Positions 25,317 to 33,151 of a stretch of 64,000 nucleotides of DNA are shown in pieces. Within the stretch, counting starts at the first letter, position 1. Each line of letters opens with the position of its first letter. The stretch lies in NCBI GenBank assembly GCA_035536775.1, contig DATLNM010000045.1:1-64000 (forward strand). Reading direction: 5' to 3'. This DNA is from DATLNM01 sp035536775 (lineage in GTDB: Bacteria; Actinomycetota; CADDZG01; WHSQ01). A model generated the notes under the pieces. It worked only from the letters and a program-made list of their open reading frames with translations, did not search any database and had not been told where the DNA came from. The position numbers and the translations under genes are program-made.

Positions 25317-27794
25317 TTAGGAGCCGACCACCAACGACACGAGCTTCGGCGGCTTGGTGATGATCTTCGTCGGTGCGCGTCCCTCGAGGTAACGGGCCAC
25401 GTTGGCAGAGGCGAGCGCGGCCGTCACCATGTCGTCCTCGGTGATCGCTGGATCGACCTCGAGCGTGTCCCTCACCTTGCCGTTGATCTGCACGACCATC
25501 GTGACCGCCTCGACGGCCGCCAGACCCGCGTCGAACTCGGGCCACCCCTCGCGGTGGATCGACCCCTCTTCACCCGAACGGTGCCACTGCTCCTCGGTGA
25601 GGTAGGGAGCCATAGGGGCGAGGAGCAGTAGGAGGTTGCGGACCACGGAGTCGAGGGTGGCACGGTGCGCTCCGCCGGTCGAGCGATAGCGATAGGTGTC
25701 GTTGACCAGCTCCATCAATCGCGCGATAGCAGTATTGAACGAGAAGTTGCCGTAGTCCTCGGTGACGACCTTGATAGTGCGGTGCAGCATCTTCACTAGC
25801 GCAACCTCCGCCTCGCCGGACGCGCCGGACTCCACGGGGAGGGCGCGCACGTCTTCGCACAGGCGCCACACGCGCTGCAGCCAGGTAAAGGTGCGAGGAC
25901 CGATCGCGGCAACGCCCTCCTCAGGCCAGTCGAACGGCGCCTCGGGCGGTCCCGAAAACAGCATGTAGAGACGTAGCGCATCCGCACCGTAGAGCGCGAA
26001 AGCTTCCTGAGGCTCGACGATGTTCCCGCGTGACTTCGACATCCTCTTGCCACCCATCGTGATGATCCCTTGATTCAAGAGGCGGGGGAACGGCTCGGGG
26101 TCGCGCGCCATCCCGAGGTCCACGAGCACCTTCTGGAAGAAACGTGCATAGATCAGATGCATCACCGCGTGCTCGATGCCGCCTGTGTACTGATCGATCG
26201 CCATCCAGCGCGCCGACTTCTCCGGATCGAAGGGGGCAGCGTCGTTGTGTGGGTCTGTGTAACGGTGGAAGTACCACGCCGAGTCGACGAAGGTGTCCAT
26301 CGTGTCGGTTTCACGTCGCGCGGGCGCGCCGCAGCGCGGGCAAGCGATGTTGACCCACTCCTCAGCGGTGGCAAGTGGAGACTCCTCGCCTGTGGGATCG
26401 AAATCGACGACGTCCGGCAGCTCGACGGGCAGCTGGTCGTCGGGCACCGGGACCTCGCCGCATGTGGCACAGAAAACGATGGGGATCGGTGTCCCCCAGT
26501 AGCGCTGACGACTGATCAGCCAGTCCCTGATACGGAAGTTGATAGCCGGCTTCCCGAGGCCGCGCTCCGCGAGCCACTGCGTCACCTTCTGGACCGAGAC
26601 CTCGGTCGGTGTGCCGTCGAACTCGCCGCTGCGGGCCATCGCACCGGGGCCGGAATAAGGCGCCTCGACGGGCCCCTCGTCGAGAGACTCACCCTCCGGC
26701 GTGATGACAGAGCGGATGGGCAGCCCGTTCGCCTGTGCGAAATCAAAGTCGCGCGCGTCGTGCGCGGGCACCGCCATGATGGCTCCGGTTCCATAATCCA
26801 TCAGGACGTAGTCGGCCGCCCAGATCTCGATGGCTTCGTCGTTGACTGGGTTGATCGCGTGCTTCCCGAGATACATGCCTCGCTTCACACGTTCAGTCGA
26901 TGTGCGATCTATCTCGCTGAGGCGCGAGACCTCGTCGCGGAAGCGCGCCAGTTCCGCTTCCTTGTCCGTTCCGGCCACGAGGCGGTCTGCCAGCGGATGC
27001 TCGGGTGCGATGACGAAGAAGGTCGCGCCCCAGAGCGTGTCGGGGCGCGTCGTGAACACGGTGACAGGGTCAGTCTCGCCTTCGATGCGGAAGTCGACCT
27101 CCGCTCCCGACGACCGGCCGATCCAGTTGCGTTGCAGCATCTTGAGACGCTCGGTCCACCCGACATTCAGCTCGAGGTCGTCGACCAACCGGTCCGCGTA
27201 ATCGGTGATGCGGAAGAACCATTGCGACAGGTTGCGCTTGACCACGGGTGTATCGCAGCGCTCGCACAGGCCGCCGACGACCTGCTCGTTGGCAAGGACG
27301 GTCTTGTCGTTGGGGCACCAGTTGACGGGTGCTTCCTTCTTGTACGCGAGGCCGCGCTCGAAGAATCTCAGGAAGAACCACTGGTTCCACCTGTAGTACT
27401 CGGGGTCACACGTCCGTACCAGGCGCGCCCAGTCGAACGAGCACCCAAGGCGCTGCGCCGAGCTGTGGATCTTCTCGATGTTGGCGTAGGTCCATTCGCG
27501 TGGGTGGATACCGCGCTTGATCGCGGCGTTCTCGGCCGGAAGGCCGAACGCATCGAACCCGAATGGGTTCAGGACCTGGAACCCGTTCATCCGATAGAAC
27601 CGGGCGATCGAGTCGTGGATCGAGAAGATCTCGACGTGCCCCATGTGCATGTCACCCGATGGGTAGGGATACATCGTGAGGAGATAGCGCTTCTTCTCTG
27701 GGTCGGGCGGCTCGGGCGCGGCCCAGTAGTCGCCGTCGATCCAAACCGCGGACCAACGACCTTCCAGCTCGGCGAAATCGTAATCGTGCGACAT
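25317..27794 (-). CDS. leuS: Leucyl-tRNA synthetase
   Basis: An 825-residue class I synthetase charging tRNA-Leu. The HIGH motif is His50-Met-Gly-His53 in YPSGDMHMGH, the KMSKS motif is RMSKS near residue 583, and the CP1 editing domain with the TTRPDTLWGATF segment is present. Zinc-ribbon cysteines occur in CERCDTP and later. The C-terminus is the usual short anticodon/tRNA-binding extension (VVQINGKVRDTLEV). TAGGGT eight bases before the ATG and lack of a ribosome-binding site suggest a leaderless mRNA. Confidence 0.97.
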   Translation of the reverse strand: MSHDYDFAELEGRWSAVWIDGDYWAAPEPPDPEKKRYLLTMYPYPSGDMHMGHVEIFSIHDSIARFYRMNGFQVLNPFGFDAFGLPAENAAIKRGIHPREWTYANIEKIHSSAQRLGCSFDWARLVRTCDPEYYRWNQWFFLRFFERGLAYKKEAPVNWCPNDKTVLANEQVVGGLCERCDTPVVKRNLSQWFFRITDYADRLVDDLELNVGWTERLKMLQRNWIGRSSGAEVDFRIEGETDPVTVFTTRPDTLWGATFFVIAPEHPLADRLVAGTDKEAELARFRDEVSRLSEIDRTSTERVKRGMYLGKHAINPVNDEAIEIWAADYVLMDYGTGAIMAVPAHDARDFDFAQANGLPIRSVITPEGESLDEGPVEAPYSGPGAMARSGEFDGTPTEVSVQKVTQWLAERGLGKPAINFRIRDWLISRQRYWGTPIPIVFCATCGEVPVPDDQLPVELPDVVDFDPTGEESPLATAEEWVNIACPRCGAPARRETDTMDTFVDSAWYFHRYTDPHNDAAPFDPEKSARWMAIDQYTGGIEHAVMHLIYARFFQKVLVDLGMARDPEPFPRLLNQGIITMGGKRMSKSRGNIVEPQEAFALYGADALRLYMLFSGPPEAPFDWPEEGVAAIGPRTFTWLQRVWRLCEDVRALPVESGASGEAEVALVKMLHRTIKVVTEDYGNFSFNTAIARLMELVNDTYRYRSTGGAHRATLDSVVRNLLLLLAPMAPYLTEEQWHRSGEEGSIHREGWPEFDAGLAAVEAVTMVVQINGKVRDTLEVDPAITEDDMVTAALASANVARYLEGRAPTKIITKPPKLVSLVVGS

Positions 27795-27802
27795 CCCGCT
27801 GA

Positions 27803-27808
27803 ACCCTA
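27803..27808 (-). promoter_or_regulatory. -10 element of leuS, leaderless
   Basis: TAGGGT on the minus strand followed by TCAGCGGG and the leuS ATG; the eight-base gap leaves no room for a Shine-Dalgarno leader. Confidence 0.55.
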
Positions 27809-27819
27809 AACGTCCACCC

Positions 27820-28593
27820 CTAGGATGAAGGGCAGCCTCCGAAGGGTGAGTGAGCGAACTCCGGATAGCGGTCGAGTTCCTCGAGACGGATGCGGATGCG
27901 CTGCTCCTCGCCTCGCAGCGGAAGAAGCAGCGCTCCGTCCGCAGCGAAGAACGACCGCGTCAGCAGATACTCGTCTGCCTGGGGCAGCGCCGCGCTGACG
28001 ACGACGAGCCCGTCCTGCGTGCAATCGACGGCCTCCACGTGGCCAACGCTGCCTCCGTACGCGAACAGATCGTTCGGATCACCCCCGCGCACCTCAATCT
28101 GAACCAGCGCGCCTGCCTCGTAGGTGAACAACCCCGCGAACTGCGTCGACGCGCCGGCCCCCATGTCGACGACGATCTCTGATCCGGGCACGCCGTTGAC
28201 CTCGGCCGCTCCCGCGAGGCGCGGAGCCGTCAGGCCGAATGCCGGGTCGTAGCGCATCACCCCCGAGATGAGACCCCCTCCGGTCTCGGCGACGAGGAAC
28301 GCCTGACACCCTGGCGTCGCGTCCGGGTCGATGTAGATGGAGATCACATCGTCGGTGCCATCGCCGTCGACGTCGGCGGTGACCTCGCCGGGTTCGCGGA
28401 AGCGGCGGACCTCCACCACGGAAGACTCATTGGCGCAGAGCGACACCGGGCGCGCCGTCACCGAAGGTGTTGCCGACGGGGACACGGTGACCGTCACCGT
28501 CGGGGCGGGTGCGATCTCTGCAGGCTCCTCCGACCGACACGAGACAGCCGTAAGGGCAACGAGGGCGAGCAACCCCATGGTCTTCAGTCCCAC
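27820..28593 (-). CDS. Lipoprotein, FG-GAP-like, unknown function
   Basis: A 257-residue predicted lipoprotein: signal peptide with lipobox TAVSC and acylated Cys19, then a Thr/Pro/Val-rich linker and a globular part. The DVDGDGTDD stretch (about 75-83) is the calcium-binding DxDxDG pattern of FG-GAP/VCBS-type repeats; two other acidic turns lack the full motif. Specific role unknown. Its first bases overlap the end of the HExxH gene by 10 bases on the same strand, so the two are co-translated envelope proteins. Confidence 0.8.
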   Translation of the reverse strand: MGLKTMGLLALVALTAVSCRSEEPAEIAPAPTVTVTVSPSATPSVTARPVSLCANESSVVEVRRFREPGEVTADVDGDGTDDVISIYIDPDATPGCQAFLVAETGGGLISGVMRYDPAFGLTAPRLAGAAEVNGVPGSEIVVDMGAGASTQFAGLFTYEAGALVQIEVRGGDPNDLFAYGGSVGHVEAVDCTQDGLVVVSAALPQADEYLLTRSFFAADGALLLPLRGEEQRIRIRLEELDRYPEFAHSPFGGCPSS

Positions 28594-30215
28594 TCGATCA
28601 TCTCCAGGGCCAGCTTCTCCGAGGGCGCGATCGCGATCTTCATCCCTGCAGCGTCACACAAGAACAGCGCAACCTGACCCGGCTCACGCGCCCGAACACG
28701 CTCGCCTTGGATTCCACTCGCATAGATGACACTCTCGGGCCGCGCGGCGGCGTACCAATCGGTCATCACAGGACATATCGCGGCGATGGGGTACCCCTGG
28801 TGCTGCGCGAGGGAGATCCCGATGACCGTCTCTTCATCTTTAGTCCAATGGTCGAGGCGCCCTCCGCCCCACAACGCTGCCAGCTCGAACGCATCGTCCC
28901 GACCGCGCCATTCGCCGGAGCCCGTACCGGGATGCTCGAACAAGAACAACAGGTCTGCCGCACTCAGCACCCCCGGGCGGCCTCGCTTCCATCCCTTCCC
29001 GGGTGGCTCGAGAGGCGTTACGGAGATCGGCTCGTCATTCCGCAGATAACGCATCGGATACATGATCTGTGCCGTGCTGACCGGCGGATCTAGGTACGCG
29101 GCGTCGACCGCGCGCCACCCTCCCCGGCGATAGAGCTCGCACACGAACATGACTCCTTCTTCATAAGGAAACGTGAGCGATCTTTGGAGGAAATGGGGAA
29201 TCTCATCGGGTTCGCCCGCGGTGACCGCCGGGTCTCCCGCCAACGCCGATCGCTCGGCGATGTCGAAAGCACGGAACAGGTAATGCTGCGTCAACAGGCT
29301 CGCATCGCCCTCGATCAGAGCGCGCATCGCGGCCTGTTCGTCACCCTTCATAGGCGGGGCAGCCTCTTCGAGCGGAAGACCCAGCACTTGATCGGCGAGA
29401 GCGTGCTCGAGCTCATGCGCGAGCGTGACCTCCTCGAGAGGGCTCAACTTCCCGCCCTCGCGCGCTTTGACGTAGAGCTCCTTCTCCGCCGGCAGATAGA
29501 ACCCGATGATCTGACCGGTGAGATCGTCCTCGACGATCTGCTTCAGGTCTCTGCTCTCTTCCAGTAGCCCCAACATGGCGAACACATCCTGGAGGGCGGC
29601 GAAGTCATCCTCGGAACCGCCCTCCCCCACGGATCGGATCCGTTCGTCGAACTCGTCCGGCTCAAGGAACTGGGGCTCGACCTCGTCGATGAAGCGGAGG
29701 TCGCGGAGCTCCTCGACGATCGCTGCGACGCGGTTGAGGAACGCCGGGGTCACGTTCGATCCCTCAGGGCCGGCAACGGGACCGCCGGGCGGGAAACAGC
29801 CGTCGATCGAACCAGGCGGCTCGCTGATCCAGGCCGGAGCGCCGCTCAGGTCCATCCAAGGAAGGAGAACCTCGTCGCCTTGCACGAGAGGCGATCGGCG
29901 TATCGGAGCATCCGACGGATCGGGAACGAGAGCGTCCGTGAGCGTGGGGACTATCCACGGTGACCCAACGAGGAGAAGGGCCGCGATCACGACCGCTACG
30001 AGCCATCCGGAGCGCACCCGGGCGCGCGCCGCGGGTAGTGGCTGAAACTGCGGCTGGAATGTCGACGGCGGAAGAGGAAGCCCCCACGGCGGTGGCCCCG
30101 GTGCGTAGATGGGAGTGGGAGCTGGTGGTCGAGGTGGGAGGGGCGGCGGCGGCGGAGGTGGCGGTGTCAGCCGATGCCCTGGGCGCGGGGGTGGTGGCGG
30201 GGGCATGGTCGACAC
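28584..30215 (-). CDS. Proline-rich, membrane-anchored putative metallopeptidase (HExxH)
   Basis: A 543-residue protein: a disordered, extremely proline-rich cytoplasmic N-terminus (1-60), one membrane helix (about 70-90), then an extracytoplasmic domain. The zinc motif is HELEH (His267-His271) in VTLAHELEHALADQ, followed by ALIEGDASLL (Glu302), a plausible third ligand as in gluzincin-like proteins with an EGDA motif. A zinc peptidase is therefore likely, though substrate and family name are not certain. The start region codes for runs of eight or more prolines. The lipoprotein gene overlaps its end by 10 bases; the PKD/QExxH protein gene lies upstream by 50 bases. Confidence 0.82.
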   Translation of the reverse strand: MSTMPPPPPPRPGHRLTPPPPPPPPLPPRPPAPTPIYAPGPPPWGLPLPPSTFQPQFQPLPAARARVRSGWLVAVVIAALLLVGSPWIVPTLTDALVPDPSDAPIRRSPLVQGDEVLLPWMDLSGAPAWISEPPGSIDGCFPPGGPVAGPEGSNVTPAFLNRVAAIVEELRDLRFIDEVEPQFLEPDEFDERIRSVGEGGSEDDFAALQDVFAMLGLLEESRDLKQIVEDDLTGQIIGFYLPAEKELYVKAREGGKLSPLEEVTLAHELEHALADQVLGLPLEEAAPPMKGDEQAAMRALIEGDASLLTQHYLFRAFDIAERSALAGDPAVTAGEPDEIPHFLQRSLTFPYEEGVMFVCELYRRGGWRAVDAAYLDPPVSTAQIMYPMRYLRNDEPISVTPLEPPGKGWKRGRPGVLSAADLLFLFEHPGTGSGEWRGRDDAFELAALWGGGRLDHWTKDEETVIGISLAQHQGYPIAAICPVMTDWYAAARPESVIYASGIQGERVRAREPGQVALFLCDAAGMKIAIAPSEKLALEMIEWD

Positions 30216-30265
30216 AACCGCCCAAATCTATTCCCTCAAACCACCAACCTCGCTTCCGTTGGGGT

Positions 30266-31486
30266 TTAGCAACGACCGGGACGGCGTTCGAAGAGTTTGT
30301 TCACGTTTCGGTCGAAACCGACCTTTGCTTTGATCGACCTGCCCATGTCATGCATGTCCGTAGACCATCGTCCTGGGTGGTACGTCATCCCTCCGCCGCC
30401 GAGGAAGGGCCACATCGCATATCCCTGGTACCGGTCGTGATACCGGTCGAAGCCCGAACCGCTGCAGGGATAACGGTCGGCGCGAGGTTCGATCGCTCCG
30501 AAGAGGTTGTGCCCGAGCTCCTGTAGGAAGATGTGCACGAGGCCGGACATCTCGTCCACCGACGATCTCTCCAAACAATCGCGGAAGATAACAACGAGGT
30601 CGCCATAGCGACGGAGGTCCTCCACAGGCGCCTCACCCAATCCCATGATGTCGCAGGGACTGCCAGCGAGGCCATGTCCGACGATGACGTAGTGGAAGAA
30701 GCCACGACGCTCGCGAGAGAACCCCTTGGAGCGTGTCCCGTTGTAGAGGCGATCGACATCGTCGCCGGGCGCCAGCTCGAAACTAAGGAGATCGTCGTGG
30801 GGGATCAGGTTTCCTCCTCCGAATCGTCCCTGGTCGAAGTGGATGTCGATTCCGTGGTCGAGGAACGTCCTCCTCATGCTCCTGACGATGCTCTGCGGAA
30901 ACCCGTGGCCGTGCGAATGTCCCGCTGGAGTTCGCATCCGATCAACCTCGACAAAGATGTCCTTGCCCACCGGGTTCGGGTAGGCACACGATCGCCCACA
31001 GAAGATGCGCTTCCGTCGGTCGAACCAACGGGACTCCGTGAGATCCGACAGCCCGTCGCGGTCCCAGTCCGTTCTCCCGTCCGTCGTCCCCTGCAACTCC
31101 TCCCGACACGCGGGCAAGGCATCCCCATCGCGATCGCGATCGGCGACGACGATCTGCCTCTCGGCGCGGTCGCTCGAGCCGTCGGCCGCGGTGACGGTGA
31201 GAACGATCGTGAAATCCCCGCGCGGACACACATCGAAGCGATGGTGTGCTGTTTGTCCAGAGCCCATCGGCGATCCATCGCCCCACTCCCAGGCATAGGT
31301 AGGAGGCATGTCTCCCGCAACGACCGTGCAGGTGGCGTCGACGGCGACCTCGAGTGCGGAACGGCGCGTTTCGAAACACGCGTCGGGAGGCTGCAGCGCG
31401 GTAGCTGGCGCGGCGGCAGCGAGTACCGCCAGTGCAACGACACACGCCCCGACGGCCCGTGTCGTTCTAGCGGGCCCGGAGCTCAC
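30266..31486 (-). CDS. Secreted PKD protein with degenerate HExxH (QELGH)
   Basis: A 406-residue exported protein: signal peptide (about 1-30), a PKD-like domain with YAWEWGDGSP (about 60-115), then a DRDGDGL-type calcium-binding linker (TDWDRDGLSD) and a C-terminal domain resembling metzincin peptidases. The zinc signature reads QELGHNLFG: Gln322 replaces the first His of HELGHN through a CAC-to-CAG change, so zinc binding is impaired. GTG at 31486 is chosen because GGAGG lies just before it; it overlaps the acetyltransferase stop by 20 bases. Frames upstream have no signal peptide. Possibly a pseudopeptidase acting with the neighbouring HExxH protein. Confidence 0.8.
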   Translation of the reverse strand: MSSGPARTTRAVGACVVALAVLAAAAPATALQPPDACFETRRSALEVAVDATCTVVAGDMPPTYAWEWGDGSPMGSGQTAHHRFDVCPRGDFTIVLTVTAADGSSDRAERQIVVADRDRDGDALPACREELQGTTDGRTDWDRDGLSDLTESRWFDRRKRIFCGRSCAYPNPVGKDIFVEVDRMRTPAGHSHGHGFPQSIVRSMRRTFLDHGIDIHFDQGRFGGGNLIPHDDLLSFELAPGDDVDRLYNGTRSKGFSRERRGFFHYVIVGHGLAGSPCDIMGLGEAPVEDLRRYGDLVVIFRDCLERSSVDEMSGLVHIFLQELGHNLFGAIEPRADRYPCSGSGFDRYHDRYQGYAMWPFLGGGGMTYHPGRWSTDMHDMGRSIKAKVGFDRNVNKLFERRPGRC

Positions 31487-32024
31487 GCCAGTCCTCCACC
31501 GTGATCCCCCATCGCTCATGGTCGCGCCACCGTCCACCTATCTTGAGGTAGCGCGGGGAGAAACCCTCCTTGCGGAGGCCGGCGCGTTTCACGAGCGCTA
31601 TCGACCGAACGTTCCCAGGTTGAATGTTTGCCTCGATCCTATGGAGGCGCAGTGTCGTGAACGCGTAGGCAAGAACGAGCTCGAGTCCGTCCGACATCGC
31701 ACCCCGCCCCTCTGCATGCGCACCGACGTAGTAACTGAGGTACGCGTTCTGGAAAGCCCCCCGGAATATCTGGCTGAGGTTGTACACCCCGACGATCGAT
31801 CCATCGCTTCGATCACACACGAGGAGCGTTTCGAACGCCTCCGTCTGCGTGCGGGCCATGTACGTCTCGAGCTCCTCCCGGTTCTCGGGGAGATAGACCC
31901 AGGGCCTGTGCACAGCCCGGCTCGAGCGGATCAGCTCCATCAGCTCGGGGTGGTCGGAGTCGGCGGGATGCCGCAGGACCACACGCGGCCCCCGCTTCAA
32001 GACATCCGTTTGCCATGGCTTCAT
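31467..32024 (-). CDS. RimJ/RimL-type GNAT acetyltransferase
   Basis: A 185-residue acetyltransferase of the RimJ/RimL/YjcK class. The start KPWQTDVLKRGPRVVLR, the YYVGAHAEGRGAMSDGLEL acetyl-CoA loop region and the terminal LRLHRIEANIQPGN block are typical. Substrate may be the N-terminus of a ribosomal protein or a small molecule. ATG at 32024 begins six bases after the tRNA-Ala 3' end; a longer frame would run through the tRNA, so this start is preferred. No Shine-Dalgarno is seen, so it may be translated from a processed tRNA-mRNA transcript. Confidence 0.85.
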   Translation of the reverse strand: MKPWQTDVLKRGPRVVLRHPADSDHPELMELIRSSRAVHRPWVYLPENREELETYMARTQTEAFETLLVCDRSDGSIVGVYNLSQIFRGAFQNAYLSYYVGAHAEGRGAMSDGLELVLAYAFTTLRLHRIEANIQPGNVRSIALVKRAGLRKEGFSPRYLKIGGRWRDHERWGITVEDWRELRAR

Positions 32025-32030
32025 GGGGAG

Positions 32031-32103
32031 TGGACCCGACCGGGATCGAACCGGTTGCCTCCGCCATGCCATGGCGGCGCTCTACCAAGTGAGCTACGGG
32101 CCC
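32031..32103 (-). tRNA. tRNA-Ala(GGC)
   Basis: A 73-base cloverleaf on the minus strand: acceptor GGGCCCG pairs with CGGGTCC (one G-U), the D arm has AGCTCACTTGGTAGAGC, the anticodon stem CCGCC/GGCGG encloses loop ATGGCAT with anticodon GGC, and the T arm holds GGTTCGATCCC. Discriminator is A; CCA is not encoded. The acetyltransferase gene follows downstream after six bases. Confidence 0.96.
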
Positions 32104-32147
32104 GCGGTGGTTGGATGCTAGCAGGGGCGAGGAGACGTCACGCTCGC

Positions 32148-32756
32148 TCAGCTTGCGGGAGGACCGCCGCCGGTGCCCGGAGCACCTCCGCGACCGCGCC
32201 GCCTCCTGCTGCGCTTGCGCTTGCGCGGCGCGCCCGGACGCGCCGCTTCGTTCGCGGCGCTCGCGCCCCCCATGCGGGGCGCGGCGGGAGCCTTCTCGCG
32301 TCGCGGGCCATCTTCTGGGGTCGCCGCGCTCGCGGCCTCGTCACCGGGGGGAACCGCGCCGGCCGGCTCTTCGGGTGCGACTCCCCTATCGGGACGCCCA
32401 TCTCTGTCGGCGACCTTGATGGTGATGCGGTACTCCTGTGGATACTGCGGCACACCGAACGACGATTGCAGATCGCCGATGACCTCTTCGAGCAACTGGC
32501 CATCCGCCGGCGCGGTCAGTGTCTCGGGTCGCTCTTTCGGGAGAGCTCGGACGAGATCTTCAGAAGAGACCGGCGACGTCGATACCCGTTCGCCGCCCGA
32601 ACGGCCGCGCTTGGAGCGACGCCGGCGCGTACGCCGCGCTCCGCCTTCCATCGGAGCGGCCTGCTCCCTCGGTGCTCCGCTCCCTTGGGGTCCCTGTGGC
32701 GTAGCGCGTCCCGAGCCTCCGCGACGGCGCCGGCGTCGTCGTGGTCCCTCAGTCAT
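32148..32756 (-). CDS. Arginine-rich disordered protein downstream of rsfS
   Basis: A 202-residue protein with two Arg-rich tails (GPRRRRRRRGG near residue 5 and RKRKRSRRRRGRGG near 180) and a short central part (about 72-130) that looks folded (LLEEVIGDLQSSFGVPQYPQEY). Not assigned to a family. ATG at 32756 overlaps the rsfS stop as ATGA, supporting co-translation. The basic tails suggest RNA or ribosome binding, which fits the neighbouring RsfS, but this is inference. Proline, glycine and alanine dominate elsewhere. Confidence 0.65.
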   Translation of the reverse strand: MTEGPRRRRRRRGGSGRATPQGPQGSGAPREQAAPMEGGARRTRRRRSKRGRSGGERVSTSPVSSEDLVRALPKERPETLTAPADGQLLEEVIGDLQSSFGVPQYPQEYRITIKVADRDGRPDRGVAPEEPAGAVPPGDEAASAATPEDGPRREKAPAAPRMGGASAANEAARPGAPRKRKRSRRRRGRGGAPGTGGGPPAS

Positions 32757-33139
32757 CGTGCTTCGGCGACATCGGACGCATCGCTCTCCTCCTCGAACGG
32801 CACTCGGGTCGCGTCGGACCACAGTCGCTCGAGGGAGTAGTAGTCACGGTCTTCATGCTGAAAGACGTGCACGACGAAATCGACATAGTCGAGGAGCACC
32901 CAATGCGCTTCACGCTCGCCTTCACGACGAAACGGTTTGACCTTCAGCTCGGATGCGAGCTTTCGATCAACCTCTTCCGCGATCGTCCGGACCTGCCGAT
33001 CGGTGTTGCCGCTACAGATCAGGAAGTAGTCGGTGATAACGAGCTGCTGAGACACATCGAGAATGACGATGTCTTCGGCTTTCTTGGAGGCCGCCGCACG
33101 TGCGGCCTCGAGCACCAGATCAGGTTTTCTTCGAGTCAT
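32753..33139 (-). CDS. rsfS: Ribosomal silencing factor RsfS
   Basis: A 128-residue RsfS (Iojap/DUF143) protein which binds L14 and prevents 50S-30S joining in starvation. The hallmark VITDYFLICSGNTDRQVRTIAEE and YVDFVVHVFQHEDRDYYSLERLW segments are present (parts given here). nadD-lcp-rsfS order is typical for actinobacteria. The last codons overlap the Arg-rich gene as ATGA. The C-terminal 15 residues, acidic, are extra. Confidence 0.96.
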   Translation of the reverse strand: MTRRKPDLVLEAARAAASKKAEDIVILDVSQQLVITDYFLICSGNTDRQVRTIAEEVDRKLASELKVKPFRREGEREAHWVLLDYVDFVVHVFQHEDRDYYSLERLWSDATRVPFEEESDASDVAEAR

Positions 33140-33151
33140 AGAGGTTGCGAG

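Noticed and set aside
26070..27809. 579-codon plus-strand open frame over leuS
   Set aside because: It is antisense to leuS, which has all class I synthetase motifs; the opposite frame is rich in Arg, Asp and Val and resembles no family. High GC makes such frames common.
32173..32940. 255-codon plus-strand frame over the Arg-rich gene and rsfS
   Set aside because: It is antisense to rsfS, so unlikely; the composition (Arg, Ala, Pro) is that of GC-rich noise.
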